Positions 1 to 8,442 of a stretch of DNA of 64,000 nucleotides are shown one piece after another. The notes under the pieces were generated by a model. That model saw nothing but the letters and a program-made list of their open reading frames with translations, was not told the origin of the DNA and searched no databases. The first letter of the stretch is position 1. Each line of letters opens with the position of its first letter. Source of the DNA: Fidelibacterota bacterium (GTDB lineage: Bacteria > Pseudomonadota > Alphaproteobacteria > Rhodospirillales > Rhodospirillaceae); NCBI GenBank assembly GCA_947476625.1, contig CANJRA010000011.1, forward strand, positions 17,257 to 81,256, written 5' to 3'. The position numbers and the translations under genes were made by a program.

Positions 1-134
1 ACATGGCCCAGCCGTTTTGGGCGCTTCCCGCCCTGGCCATCGCCGGGCTCGGCGTCCGCGACATCATGGGCTACTGCATGACAGCTCTGATCGTGACGAC
101 ACCGCTGTTCGTGGTCGCGCTATATTTTCTGTGA
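1..134 (+). CDS. atoE: Short-chain fatty acid transporter, AtoE family (C-terminal end only)
   Basis: The first 134 bases read in frame to a TGA at 132-134 and give a hydrophobic C-terminus with QPFWALPALAIAG followed by RDIMGYC. This closely matches the end of the AtoE family (inner-membrane short-chain fatty acid / acetoacetate permeases), where it forms the last transmembrane segment. The leading bases fit the family's TNM-QPFW context. The gene begins outside the window, so start and length are unknown. It converges on the small cytochrome c gene only 8 bases away. Its closeness to the exported oxidation cluster may mean short-chain acids are a product of that pathway, but this is inference. 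Confidence 0.75.
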   Translation, partial: MAQPFWALPALAIAGLGVRDIMGYCMTALIVTTPLFVVALYFL

Positions 135-142
135 GCCTACGC

Positions 143-481
143 CTACTTGGCCTTCTTAGCCGCGCCGATAGTCTTCAGATACACGACGACCGCTTTGATT
201 TCCTCGTCGCTGATCGTGACTGTGGAAAGCTTCGGCATCATCTGAAGACCTTCGCGCGTGATCGGAAGAACTTCGGCGAACTCGTATTTCATCGGCACCA
301 GCGGCGGACCATCGCCGCCACGTCCCAAAGGACCATGACAATTTCCGCAAATCCGCTCGTAGGCTTTCTTTCCGAGGTCGTCGGCTTGCGCGAATACGAC
401 GGAGGTGCTTCCTAAGTACACCGCGACCGCAAGGAACATCGCCGTGACCGACATCATCGGCCGGCGCGCAAAGTACGACAT
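143..481 (-). CDS. Small exported class I cytochrome c
   Basis: A 112-residue protein with an N-terminal signal peptide (hydrophobic stretch about residues 11-30, cleavage near AQA). It has one heme c motif, C45-G-N-C48-H49. The likely axial methionine is M82 in MMPKL. Size and motif order are those of soluble mono-heme electron-carrier cytochromes c. It is the last gene of the leftward operon, 55 bases after the PF03640 repeat protein, and closely resembles the cytochrome at 17049-17375, where heme cysteines and methionine fall at the same residue numbers. It probably accepts electrons in the periplasm from one of the cluster's oxidases; the partner is inferred. The Shine-Dalgarno is weak (GGAT, 8 bases upstream). 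Confidence 0.85.
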   Translation of the reverse strand: MSYFARRPMMSVTAMFLAVAVYLGSTSVVFAQADDLGKKAYERICGNCHGPLGRGGDGPPLVPMKYEFAEVLPITREGLQMMPKLSTVTISDEEIKAVVVYLKTIGAAKKAK

Positions 482-536
482 TTTCTTATATCCAACTTAT
501 CAACGTGTTTTAAGAATACCCGAGTGACCTCTTAGG

Positions 537-1733
537 TCAGGGGTAGACGATATGCCAATTGTAGGCAACGCCCACATCGTTGTCCTCCACCACCTTGTCT
601 GCCTTTTGGCTGACGCGGACGATCCAGGTATTGTTAGCGACGATATCGCCCGGTTTCTTATCGCCCGCGAAAGTATAAAGAGCGTATCCGCGATAAGCCC
701 ACTGCCGCGTTCCATCATCGCGCGTAAGGATCGTCCAGTGGCCGGACGCCACGGCATCCGCAGGAGCTTTGAATGGAATATGCGTTTTGAGACATTGGGT
801 ATCGCAGCCGCCTGTTCCTATGCGCCGGCCGGTCGCTGGAACGCTGCGGTTCGCCACGCGTGACTGGTGCGCGCCCGTCAGCGAACGATAACCATCCAGC
901 AAATAGAGCGTCTTGCCTTCGGTGGTCGCCAAAATCGTGCCCCAGCTGAGAATGGGTTTCACGACAACATTGCGCGGCATGAAGTGACGCTCCACGATAG
1001 CAACGCCGAGCCGCGGATCGACGTCTATGCCCTTCGCATCTCCGGGAATGACGTCCTGCCGATAAAGATAGAGCGGCTTACCCTGATAGGCCCACTGCTT
1101 GCGGCCATCGGGGCTTTTGGTGGTCGAGAAGGCGCCGATATTCCGCGCGAGTTCCGCAGCTTCAAGCGGCTGCCACGGGGACGCAAGAGGACCCGCGCTC
1201 AAGTTCCCATTCAGCGCATAAACCGTAATACCGCGATAATCGACAAGCCCGCGGCCCGCGGCATCGCCTACTTCGCGCACTTTGATGCCTGCCGGCGTGC
1301 CTCCCCGCCCGTCGTCCAAATCGATTTTCAGTGTGCGCCAGTCGCCGTTATCGAGGCTCTGCCCTTTTGATTCGCCGATGCTCTTGTCGTCGCTGTAGGT
1401 ATAAACCGGTCGGCCGTCCAACGCCCATTGCCGCGCACCGTCGCCGCGCGCGATCACACTCCAGCGGCCCGCCGATACAGCGTTCGTCGCCGCGAGAACC
1501 GGTGGCCAGGTCTTTTCGCATTCTCCGACACAGCTCGATTTTCCGGGCGCGGCGTCCTTGGCAAAAGTATAAAGCGTCATGCCTTTAGCGTCGGCGTAGA
1601 ACGTGTCTTGGAAGGTTATGCCCAAAGGCACGCCCAACGGCGCCTCATCGGCACCGAGCGCCGCCATTGGAATCTGAGTTGCGAGGGCAGAAAGCAACAA
1701 GCCGCGTGTAAAAAGAGGCGATTTAAAGCGCAT
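537..1733 (-). CDS. Exported PF03640-type repeat protein (YxxD repeats, COG4315-like), cassette copy 1
   Basis: A 398-residue protein with a signal peptide (about residues 1-28). Several imperfect repeats follow, of the secreted-repeat / Lipoprotein_15 type: a GMTLYTF or KTLYLLD strand, a Cys-containing turn (SSCVGECEKTWPP near residue 70; GGCDTQC later), then the hallmark RQWA-[YL]-x-G-x-x-[LV]-Y-T/L-Y segment, seen three times (RQWALDGRPVYTY, KQWAYQGKPLYLY, RQWAYRGYALYTF). No lipobox is seen, so it is probably soluble in the periplasm or secreted. The family has no settled function. It starts 6 bases after the DUF1552 gene and is plainly translated as part of that operon. A full-length paralogue lies at 22827-24029 in the same cassette position. 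Confidence 0.8.
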   Translation of the reverse strand: MRFKSPLFTRGLLLSALATQIPMAALGADEAPLGVPLGITFQDTFYADAKGMTLYTFAKDAAPGKSSCVGECEKTWPPVLAATNAVSAGRWSVIARGDGARQWALDGRPVYTYSDDKSIGESKGQSLDNGDWRTLKIDLDDGRGGTPAGIKVREVGDAAGRGLVDYRGITVYALNGNLSAGPLASPWQPLEAAELARNIGAFSTTKSPDGRKQWAYQGKPLYLYRQDVIPGDAKGIDVDPRLGVAIVERHFMPRNVVVKPILSWGTILATTEGKTLYLLDGYRSLTGAHQSRVANRSVPATGRRIGTGGCDTQCLKTHIPFKAPADAVASGHWTILTRDDGTRQWAYRGYALYTFAGDKKPGDIVANNTWIVRVSQKADKVVEDNDVGVAYNWHIVYP

Positions 1734-1739
1734 GCTGCG

Positions 1740-3089
1740 TCACGCCAAAACGTCGTTAATATGCGCCGAGGTGGTGTTCGAATCATTTCCCCAGCTGCTG
1801 GTAGGCACGCCCAGAGCGCGTTGAATGGTCAACCCGACGCGGGTCACGGGATCGCTGTTGCCGTGATAGTGAATACCGGTTTTCATTCTTCCGCCCGCGC
1901 TACCGACGGTAATCAGCGGCATATTGATGAGCGAGTGCACAGCCGCGCGACCGGTATCGGTCGAGACGTAGATTACTGTTCTGTCCAAAAGCGTTCCTGG
2001 ACCCTCGTGCAAATTGCTGAGCGCGGTAATGAGGTCCACAAGGGCCTCGACACTGCGTTCATTGAACCATGTCGTTTCAGGCTGGTATCCCGTTTTCTCG
2101 TCGGCTTTTTCCTCGTGCGTGAGGACGTGATGTGTGTCGGCGCTGCCCGCACGGCGGATGGTGGACAAAGCCGATGTGTAAATGCTGTTGAAAACGCGAG
2201 TCTGACCGCAGGCCAACGTGTGTGCCAGTAAGCCCGAGAACAGTTTGTTAGTCGCCAAGACGTTTTCAACAACGGTGCCGGTTGTGGGATCTTTTTCGGT
2301 CTGCGGCGTCGTGCAGGCCTGCAGCGGCTCGGGCTTCTGCAACGATAAACTCACTTGATTCTCGAGCTCGCGCAGTGACGTGAAGTAGCCATCCAGGCGC
2401 GCCCGATCTTCCGCGCCCAAATCGCGCACTAAAGCGGCGCGCTGTTCCGACATGCCGGATAAAACGCTTTTGCGCGCAAGCATCAGCGGGTCGGGCGTGA
2501 AGGTGGCGGCATTCGGATCCTGAAACTCTGGCCCAAAGATGCGCGCGTATAGCGCAGCCGGTGAGACTTCCGACGGATTGACCTCGCCGCGCCCGCGGCT
2601 GCTGTAGCCGCGCGATGAGCCGATCGAGCTGACTTCGATGGAACGGAAACGCGTGCGCGTGCCGATGACGTCGCCGATGAGACTATCAATACTGGGAGGC
2701 GTTGCTTCACGCGAGCGCGCGATCTCGCCGTGCATGCAAACCTGCACACCGGTATCGTGGACGCGGTTGGGTCGACCATCCAGGAACGCCTGCATGCCGG
2801 TATAGATATTGATTTTGTCTCGGAAGGGCGCCAGCGCAGATAGCTCCGGCGCCATAGTGTAGTTCGCACCAATAGCCTCGGGCTCCCAGCGACCAGGGTT
2901 GAACCCCAGTCCGAAGAAGAATGTGCCGAAGCACGTGGGCAACGGACCACCAGCGGCAAGCGCCGCGCCATTTCCATTCAAGAAGCAATTGAGAAGCGGC
3001 AGGCCGACAGAAACCGCCGCGCCGCCAACCATGCCGCGCAACACGCGGCGGCGATGAAGCCTTTTCACTGCTGTGGGGATTGCAACCAT
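1740..3089 (-). CDS. DUF1552 protein with Tat signal, cassette copy 1
   Basis: A 449-residue protein. The ATG at 3089 is chosen over a longer in-frame start because it has AGGAA 8 bases upstream, follows the preceding stop by 10 bases and places a twin-arginine signal (LHRRRVLRG, R13-R15, then a hydrophobic stretch ending near ALAAGG) at the N-terminus. The body carries the family pattern of DUF1552: GTFFFGLGFNPGRWEP near the start, a SRGRGEVNP loop in the middle, and a C-terminal stretch with YVSTDTGRA. DUF1552 is widespread in planctomycetes and some proteobacteria, has no assigned activity and is usually next to a DUF1592/DUF1588 gene, as here. A Tat signal implies the protein folds, perhaps with a cofactor, before export. 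Its paralogue is at 21459-22796. Confidence 0.85.
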   Translation of the reverse strand: MVAIPTAVKRLHRRRVLRGMVGGAAVSVGLPLLNCFLNGNGAALAAGGPLPTCFGTFFFGLGFNPGRWEPEAIGANYTMAPELSALAPFRDKINIYTGMQAFLDGRPNRVHDTGVQVCMHGEIARSREATPPSIDSLIGDVIGTRTRFRSIEVSSIGSSRGYSSRGRGEVNPSEVSPAALYARIFGPEFQDPNAATFTPDPLMLARKSVLSGMSEQRAALVRDLGAEDRARLDGYFTSLRELENQVSLSLQKPEPLQACTTPQTEKDPTTGTVVENVLATNKLFSGLLAHTLACGQTRVFNSIYTSALSTIRRAGSADTHHVLTHEEKADEKTGYQPETTWFNERSVEALVDLITALSNLHEGPGTLLDRTVIYVSTDTGRAAVHSLINMPLITVGSAGGRMKTGIHYHGNSDPVTRVGLTIQRALGVPTSSWGNDSNTTSAHINDVLA

Positions 3090-3099
3090 GTTCCAATTC

Positions 3100-4830
3100 C
3101 TATTGTGCAGTGGTTTGGGCAAATAGCGTGGTGGCTGGGTTCGCGGCTTCGGTTTGAGGCCGTGCAACGCGGTAGAGCATTTCGTCGGTCGCAATGCGCC
3201 TTAGCAGTGCCGGAATTTTGTAGCCGTCGGCAATGAACCCATCCTGCAATCGCTTGATCCATTCATTGTCGGCGGGCGTCGTTTTACGGCCCGTCGTATA
3301 AGCATGTACGCGTTTCACAAGGCACGCCGTCGCCGCGGGAGAATCGTGGACGGCCTTCGCAAGACCGAGAGCATCCTCGTACTTAACGCCGTCGATCTCG
3401 CCTTTGGTATCAATCGCTGCACCGTTCTCGGAGGTTCGGAAACCGCCGGCGGAATCGAAATTCTCCAGCGCTAATCCAATAGGATCGACGAGCTTGTGAC
3501 ATCCTTTGCACATGGGCTCGCGCGCGTGCGCATCCAGACGCTCGCGGGCGGTTCTGTGTATTGTGTTCTTCGTGTCCTGGACCACTTCGAAATTCACATT
3601 GCCCGGAGGATCGGGAACCTTCTGGCAGAGGAAAATCTCACGCACCGCTTTTCCCCTGAGTGTCGGCGACGAGCGTCCGGGGTGCGAGTGCATGGCGACA
3701 AAGCTGAGTTGCGTCAGAAGACCGGCGCGATGGTCGCCCTCCGGAAACTCGTATGGTTGCCAGCCGCGGTTCGGCGAATCCTTCTCAGGGTACGGGCGGA
3801 CGGGAACCTGATAGATCGCGCCCAGTGCCGGCGTCAAAAACGTGCGGCGGGTTGTGAACAAATCGCGGTAGTCGGCCCCGCGCGTCACCACATGATCGAC
3901 GATCACACGCATCGTCTGCTCACGTGCATCTTGGGCAACGCCGGTTGTGAACTTTGGATAAATTTCCGCATCCTTGGTGAGCGCGCTGAAATCATGCATT
4001 TGCAGCATGTCGGTGAAGAATGCACGCACACCGTCTTCCAGACGCGGAGACGCCAGCAAACGATCCACCTGACGCGCCAAGCCCTCAGGCGTTTGAAGCG
4101 CGCCACCCTCGGCCGCCGCAAGGAGTTCGCCGTCCGGTCCGCTGTTCCACAAAAGGAAGCTCAACGCGGAGGCCTTGGAATAGGCGTCGAGGCGGTACTG
4201 GCCCGGATTGGCGGGGTCCCCTTCGACCGTCTGCATATGGAACAGGAATTGAGGTAACCCGAGCATGCCTGCCAAGCTAAGACCTAAGCCGTCGTAGAAC
4301 TTCTTTAACCGTACGGTCGCAGCGGCGGCCGTATCCACTTGGATTTGGAGTTCCTGCTCGGTCAATGGACGGCGATAGAGTAACCGGCCCGCTTCGGCCA
4401 GGAACTGCCGCGCGCATGCGTTATCGGGCTCGGAGACGGATGCGGGCTTACACGGAATCAAGGTATCCCGATGTGCTGGGTCGACCACTTGCGCTGCGAC
4501 GGCCCGCGCCATGGCGTCATACCGCTCCATACCCGTTGCGCTGACACTGACGCGGCTGGCGCCCAGCGCCAGCAGACCATCTTCACGCACCTCGGTCTCG
4601 AAATTGCCGCCGAGATCGATATCACGGCCGAAAATACCATTGATAGTGAGTATGTACTGTTCTGGGCTAAGGCGGCGCATGACGGGCTTGCCGACAGAAG
4701 CCTCCGCCGCAATGGCGGACGGCGATGCGGTGGTCATCAGCAACGCGGCCATTACACCTACTGAAACGAACCGCAAAAAGGAAGCGATGCCGTCATTGGT
4801 GGGTTTAAAAAGAGAGATGCTCATCATCAT
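3100..4830 (-). CDS. DUF1592/DUF1588/DUF1585 multidomain exported protein with CxxCH motif, cassette copy 1
   Basis: About 576 residues from the ATG triplet at 4830. A longer reading exists but would overlap the upstream gene. A signal peptide ends near SAIAAEA. Domain order fits the family: an N-terminal DUF1587-like RRLSPEQY segment, DUF1595-like (ARQFLAEAGRLLYRRPLTEQE), DUF1592 (YRLDAYSKASALSFLLWN), DUF1588 (HSHPGRSSPTLRGK, then PMCKGCHKLVDPIGLALE), and DUF1585 at the C-terminus. CKGCH is a canonical heme c attachment site followed by the conserved DPIGLALENFD. Function is unknown; a periplasmic redox protein is a reasonable reading. It lies between the unknown secreted gene (25-base gap) and the DUF1552 gene (10-base gap). 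Its paralogue is at 19756-21462. Confidence 0.85.
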   Translation of the reverse strand: MMMSISLFKPTNDGIASFLRFVSVGVMAALLMTTASPSAIAAEASVGKPVMRRLSPEQYILTINGIFGRDIDLGGNFETEVREDGLLALGASRVSVSATGMERYDAMARAVAAQVVDPAHRDTLIPCKPASVSEPDNACARQFLAEAGRLLYRRPLTEQELQIQVDTAAAATVRLKKFYDGLGLSLAGMLGLPQFLFHMQTVEGDPANPGQYRLDAYSKASALSFLLWNSGPDGELLAAAEGGALQTPEGLARQVDRLLASPRLEDGVRAFFTDMLQMHDFSALTKDAEIYPKFTTGVAQDAREQTMRVIVDHVVTRGADYRDLFTTRRTFLTPALGAIYQVPVRPYPEKDSPNRGWQPYEFPEGDHRAGLLTQLSFVAMHSHPGRSSPTLRGKAVREIFLCQKVPDPPGNVNFEVVQDTKNTIHRTARERLDAHAREPMCKGCHKLVDPIGLALENFDSAGGFRTSENGAAIDTKGEIDGVKYEDALGLAKAVHDSPAATACLVKRVHAYTTGRKTTPADNEWIKRLQDGFIADGYKIPALLRRIATDEMLYRVARPQTEAANPATTLFAQTTAQ

Positions 4831-4855
4831 TGGCAAATTCCATCGCGGTTCGACA

Positions 4856-5968
4856 TCAGTGCTTCGCTTCGCGCGGAAGGACAAATGCAGGCAGTAGCTT
4901 GATGCGCCATGCACTCGAGATGCGCGTGTTCTGCCCCGTGGCGTCGGCATCGGCATCGGCCAGTTTGCTGTAGGCACGGTAGAAACCAACTATGTCGACC
5001 CCGCGCATGGATTCAGCCGTCAGCCCTGCCCCGGCGTGCTGCACATAAAGCGGCATCCATTTCACGTAGCCGCCGAGGACCCCCTCGGCAGCACCGTCCG
5101 GCTTCAGCTGAATGCGCAATTGCACGCGTGTGAAATCGAGTTCGTATCCAAGGAATTCGTCGCCGAGTAAAAAGAACTTCGGCGCCTTGGCGCTCAGAAC
5201 GCCGTCCTTGATGGTACCCTTGAGTGCATTTCGAGAGCGCTGATCAGGATCAACCTCGAACGTCTGATCGACGAGGATTTCACCGTGGGCATCGCGGATG
5301 ACGGTGTTGATGGCGCGATCAACGACGACCTTCACGTCACCGTCGCGGCTCAAATCCTTGCCCTCGATCGTCACGACCCAAGCCGGCATGGTCTCGCGCA
5401 GCGTGTCCCAGGTTGATATGGGATAAACCGGATCATGACCCGGGGGGGCTTGATGGTTTTCAACGCAGCCAACAACCCGGAAATACGCGTTGTCGATACC
5501 CTTTTGGTGCGTTTCGGGCTCCTCGAACGCGTTCGCATCATTCGCGCCCTTTCCGTCCAGATCGAAACCATATGCGTACTTGCCTACGGCTGTCTTGAAG
5601 CCGGGATCGGGCGCCGTCGTCGGATTGAGATAGGCGTTGGCCGGTTTGCCCTCGGCCTTGCCGCGATCGACAATCGCGTCGCGCGCCTTGCGGTTGTTAG
5701 CGCCGCCGCCGCCGACAGCAACGCTTTCCAGAATCGCTTCTGTTTCCTGCGTGTTTTTTCCGGCCAGCGCGAGTGCATTGCGCATGATGCCGGTCGACAG
5801 CGGATTGATGCCGTCAGGACAATTATCAGGTTGTGTATAAATGGCCGGATAGAACCAGCTAACGACAAAAGACTTTCGTTCGGCTGCCATCGCGCCCGAA
5901 GGTGCCGCAACTCCAATTGCAATCCCCAGAAGCGCGGCTAGCGCGCATTGGCCTGTGGCGCCCGCCAT
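4856..5968 (-). CDS. Exported protein of unknown function, first gene of cassette copy 1
   Basis: About 370 residues from the ATG at 5968, which follows GGGGAGGG by a normal spacing. An alternative start lies 16 codons upstream. A signal peptide ends at AMAAE. I do not recognise the family. Conserved features shared with the paralogue at 18548-19744 are VSWFYPAIY, a DNCP segment, FAYG/YAYGFDLDGKG, an FEEPETHQKG/FEDPETHEKG loop, NHQAPPG preceded by a cysteine (V-G-C / Y-G-C), and WMPLYVQHAG/WLPLYFQHAG near the C-terminus. It leads a five-gene leftward operon ending with the small cytochrome c. It diverges from the PQQ dehydrogenase gene across 377 bases, so the two units probably share a control region. 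Confidence 0.75.
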   Translation of the reverse strand: MAGATGQCALAALLGIAIGVAAPSGAMAAERKSFVVSWFYPAIYTQPDNCPDGINPLSTGIMRNALALAGKNTQETEAILESVAVGGGGANNRKARDAIVDRGKAEGKPANAYLNPTTAPDPGFKTAVGKYAYGFDLDGKGANDANAFEEPETHQKGIDNAYFRVVGCVENHQAPPGHDPVYPISTWDTLRETMPAWVVTIEGKDLSRDGDVKVVVDRAINTVIRDAHGEILVDQTFEVDPDQRSRNALKGTIKDGVLSAKAPKFFLLGDEFLGYELDFTRVQLRIQLKPDGAAEGVLGGYVKWMPLYVQHAGAGLTAESMRGVDIVGFYRAYSKLADADADATGQNTRISSAWRIKLLPAFVLPREAKH

Positions 5969-6345
5969 ACCCAACCCTCCCCTTCGCCGAGTCCTACCGC
6001 AGCACCTCAAAATCAACGTCCGTTGACCCTGCTTTGATTATAGAATTACCGCGAGCAAATACCATGATAGAGAGGATGCGGCGGATTATCCTTACCGGAG
6101 GTGCGGCGATTTTCCAGCATCTGTCCTCCAGCATATCAAGCTACCGCGATGCAGCATGGATTTACGATCGCAGTACGCGACCAGAAGAGCCATTTGTCAG
6201 TTGAAACACATTGATTGGTCCGATGTAATGATGGTCGCAAAACCCGAGTGCCTGGTTGGGTGGGATGAGGGGCACACGCGAAACGCCGCGCACGAAGGCA
6301 TACGTGCCGGGGGCTACCGCGATACAACGCACTTGGGAGGGGAAA
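5969..6345. other. Divergent intergenic region of 377 bases
   Basis: This region separates the leftward cassette from the rightward PQQ dehydrogenase gene. I see no convincing small gene. It holds the ribosome binding site of each flanking gene, a promoter-like pair for the rightward gene (separate entry), and no clear operator repeat. Confidence 0.6.
6201..6229 (+). promoter_or_regulatory. Candidate sigma70-type promoter for the PQQ dehydrogenase gene
   Basis: TTGAAA at 6201-6206 and TGTAAT at 6224-6229 are separated by 17 bases. This would give a leader of roughly 110 bases before the ATG at 6346. It rests on pattern match only. Confidence 0.35.
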
Positions 6346-8298
6346 ATGAAAATCGCCAAGGACAAGAATTTATCGACATTCATGCTGGCTGCGTGTTTCT
6401 CGCTGTTCGCGCTCACGGCCTGCGGCGATGAAAAGAAGTCGATGGTCGAGTGGGTGGACGCCACCGGCGACGAACGCGCCAATCGATACTCTCCCGCCGA
6501 CAATCTCACGCGCGAAAACGTTGGCAAGATCGCACGTGCCTGGGAGTGGAAATCGCCTGACAAAGCGATGCCCGAGAAAAAGCTGATCCCGGGAAACTTT
6601 ACCGGCACACCGATCATGGTTGACGGAACTGTCTACATGATCACCAACTATTACCGTGTCGTAGCGCTCGATGCCGAAACCGGTAAGGAGAAATGGCTTT
6701 TCGACCCGCATGCTTATGAGGACGGTCCTTCGGCTTTGGGCGGCGGATATCGTCCGCGCGGCGTAGCGATCTGGCGCGATCAAGGCAAACTGAGAATATT
6801 CGTCGCCAGCCGCAATAAGCTCATCGCGCTGGATGCGGAAACCGGTCAGCCGGTTACGACCTTTGGCCAGAACGGTGTTGCAAACGCTGCCGTCGGTCTC
6901 AGCCGCGACACAGACAGTGCAGGCAACCCTATCGATCCGACGTTCCTCGAGTTCAACGACACGCCCACTATCTATAAAGATCTGGTGATCCTGGGCACTG
7001 CGACCGGAGACCGGGTCTACGGCAAGGATCCCGCAGGTGCCGTGCGCGCATTCGACGCGCGTTCGGGCGCATTAGTGTGGACGTTCCATATGATCCCGCA
7101 GCCCGGTACGTTCGGGAACGATACGTGGCTCAACGATTCATGGAAGACGATGGGGTCTAACGACGTGTGGGCGGGCATCTCCGTCGATGCGCAGCGCGGC
7201 TTGCTCTATGTGCCCGGCGGCAATCCATCCAATCCTTATTACGGCGGCAAGCGCCTCGGGAACACACTGTTCGCACAAAGCCTGATCTGCCTGGATGCCG
7301 CCACTGGTCAGCGTAAGTGGCACTACCAGACGATCCATCACGACGTATGGGATTACGATCTACCGGCGAAGCCGAACCTTTTCACGATTGAGAAAGACGG
7401 CAAAAAGATCGACGTGGTCGCGCAACTGACGAAGCAGGGCCTGATCTTCGTCTTCGATCGCGTCACGGGCGAACCGATCTGGCCGATCGAGGAACGGCCT
7501 GTGCCGCAAAGCGACGTGCCGGGCGAAGTTACCTCTCCCACGCAGCCGTTCCCGGTTAAGCCGGACTTTGTAGGTGTGGGACACGGCGTGGCGCCGGAGG
7601 ATGCTTTCGACCTTACGCCGGAGGCGAAAGCTGCGGCGCTGGAGCAGATGCAGAAATTCAGGATCGGACCAATTTATACGCCGCCAAGCCTGGAAGGGAC
7701 ATTGACCCGTGACGACGGGCCTAACTGGGGCGGCGGTGCTTATGATCCGGAAACGAACCGCTTCTATATTCGTACCGGAAACCGTTTCTTGTCGCACAAG
7801 CTAGATGCATACGATCCGGCGACCACCAACAACCCTTTCGCTGCGTCTAACGTCAACGTTGGATACGAACAGGTCGCCGGCGAAAGCACCCGGACAAAGC
7901 TGGGCTTGCCGATACTAAAGCCCCCTTACGGCACGTTGACCGCCGTCAACATGAACACTGGAGACATTCTCTGGAAAGTGCCGATGGGCAAAGGGAGCGA
8001 TTCCATCCGCAATAATGCGGCGTTGAAGGATGTTAAAGTTCCCGAACGCCTGGGCGATGCCGGACTTGCGGGTGCGATCGTCACTAAGGGCGGACTGGTA
8101 TTTGCTGGCGGAAGCGATCAGACATTTTACGCCTTCGACAAGGAAACCGGCGCCGAGGTATGGCAGGCTCCCTTAGGACGTCCTGCCACCGGAACGCCCA
8201 TGACTTACCGCACGAAGTCGGGCCGCCAGTTTGTCCTGGTCGCAACGGGTTCGGCGGACGATGCCATGCTGGTGGCGTTTGCGCTGCCGACGCCGTAA
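6346..8298 (+). CDS. PQQ-dependent dehydrogenase, lipoprotein (mGDH-like propeller), copy 1
   Basis: 650 residues from the ATG at 6346, which sits behind GGGAGGGGAAA. The N-terminus has a lipobox, LTAC with C26 as lipidation site, so it should be anchored to a membrane and face the periplasm. The rest is a quinoprotein propeller with repeated A-x-D-A-x-T-G-x-x-x-W docking segments and the block WHYQTIHHDVWDYDLPA, typical of membrane glucose-dehydrogenase-like PQQ enzymes, then PIEERPVPQSDVPGE and a WGGGAYDPETNRFY strand. No heme motif is present, so electrons must leave through a separate carrier such as the small cytochromes c. The substrate (an alcohol, sugar or aldehyde) cannot be told. 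Its paralogue is at 14994-16988. Confidence 0.85.
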   Translation: MKIAKDKNLSTFMLAACFSLFALTACGDEKKSMVEWVDATGDERANRYSPADNLTRENVGKIARAWEWKSPDKAMPEKKLIPGNFTGTPIMVDGTVYMITNYYRVVALDAETGKEKWLFDPHAYEDGPSALGGGYRPRGVAIWRDQGKLRIFVASRNKLIALDAETGQPVTTFGQNGVANAAVGLSRDTDSAGNPIDPTFLEFNDTPTIYKDLVILGTATGDRVYGKDPAGAVRAFDARSGALVWTFHMIPQPGTFGNDTWLNDSWKTMGSNDVWAGISVDAQRGLLYVPGGNPSNPYYGGKRLGNTLFAQSLICLDAATGQRKWHYQTIHHDVWDYDLPAKPNLFTIEKDGKKIDVVAQLTKQGLIFVFDRVTGEPIWPIEERPVPQSDVPGEVTSPTQPFPVKPDFVGVGHGVAPEDAFDLTPEAKAAALEQMQKFRIGPIYTPPSLEGTLTRDDGPNWGGGAYDPETNRFYIRTGNRFLSHKLDAYDPATTNNPFAASNVNVGYEQVAGESTRTKLGLPILKPPYGTLTAVNMNTGDILWKVPMGKGSDSIRNNAALKDVKVPERLGDAGLAGAIVTKGGLVFAGGSDQTFYAFDKETGAEVWQAPLGRPATGTPMTYRTKSGRQFVLVATGSADDAMLVAFALPTP

Positions 8299-8442
8299 AC
8301 GCCGGCCGCTTTCGCACGAATGCTAACGTATCAATGTTTGAATTTTTACAGAGTACGTCGTCGTCATCGGATGACGTCAATGCCGGATAAAATTTTGGCT
8401 TCTCGCGCGTAGAGAGCCTTAAATCTTAGGGAGGGTTTGACC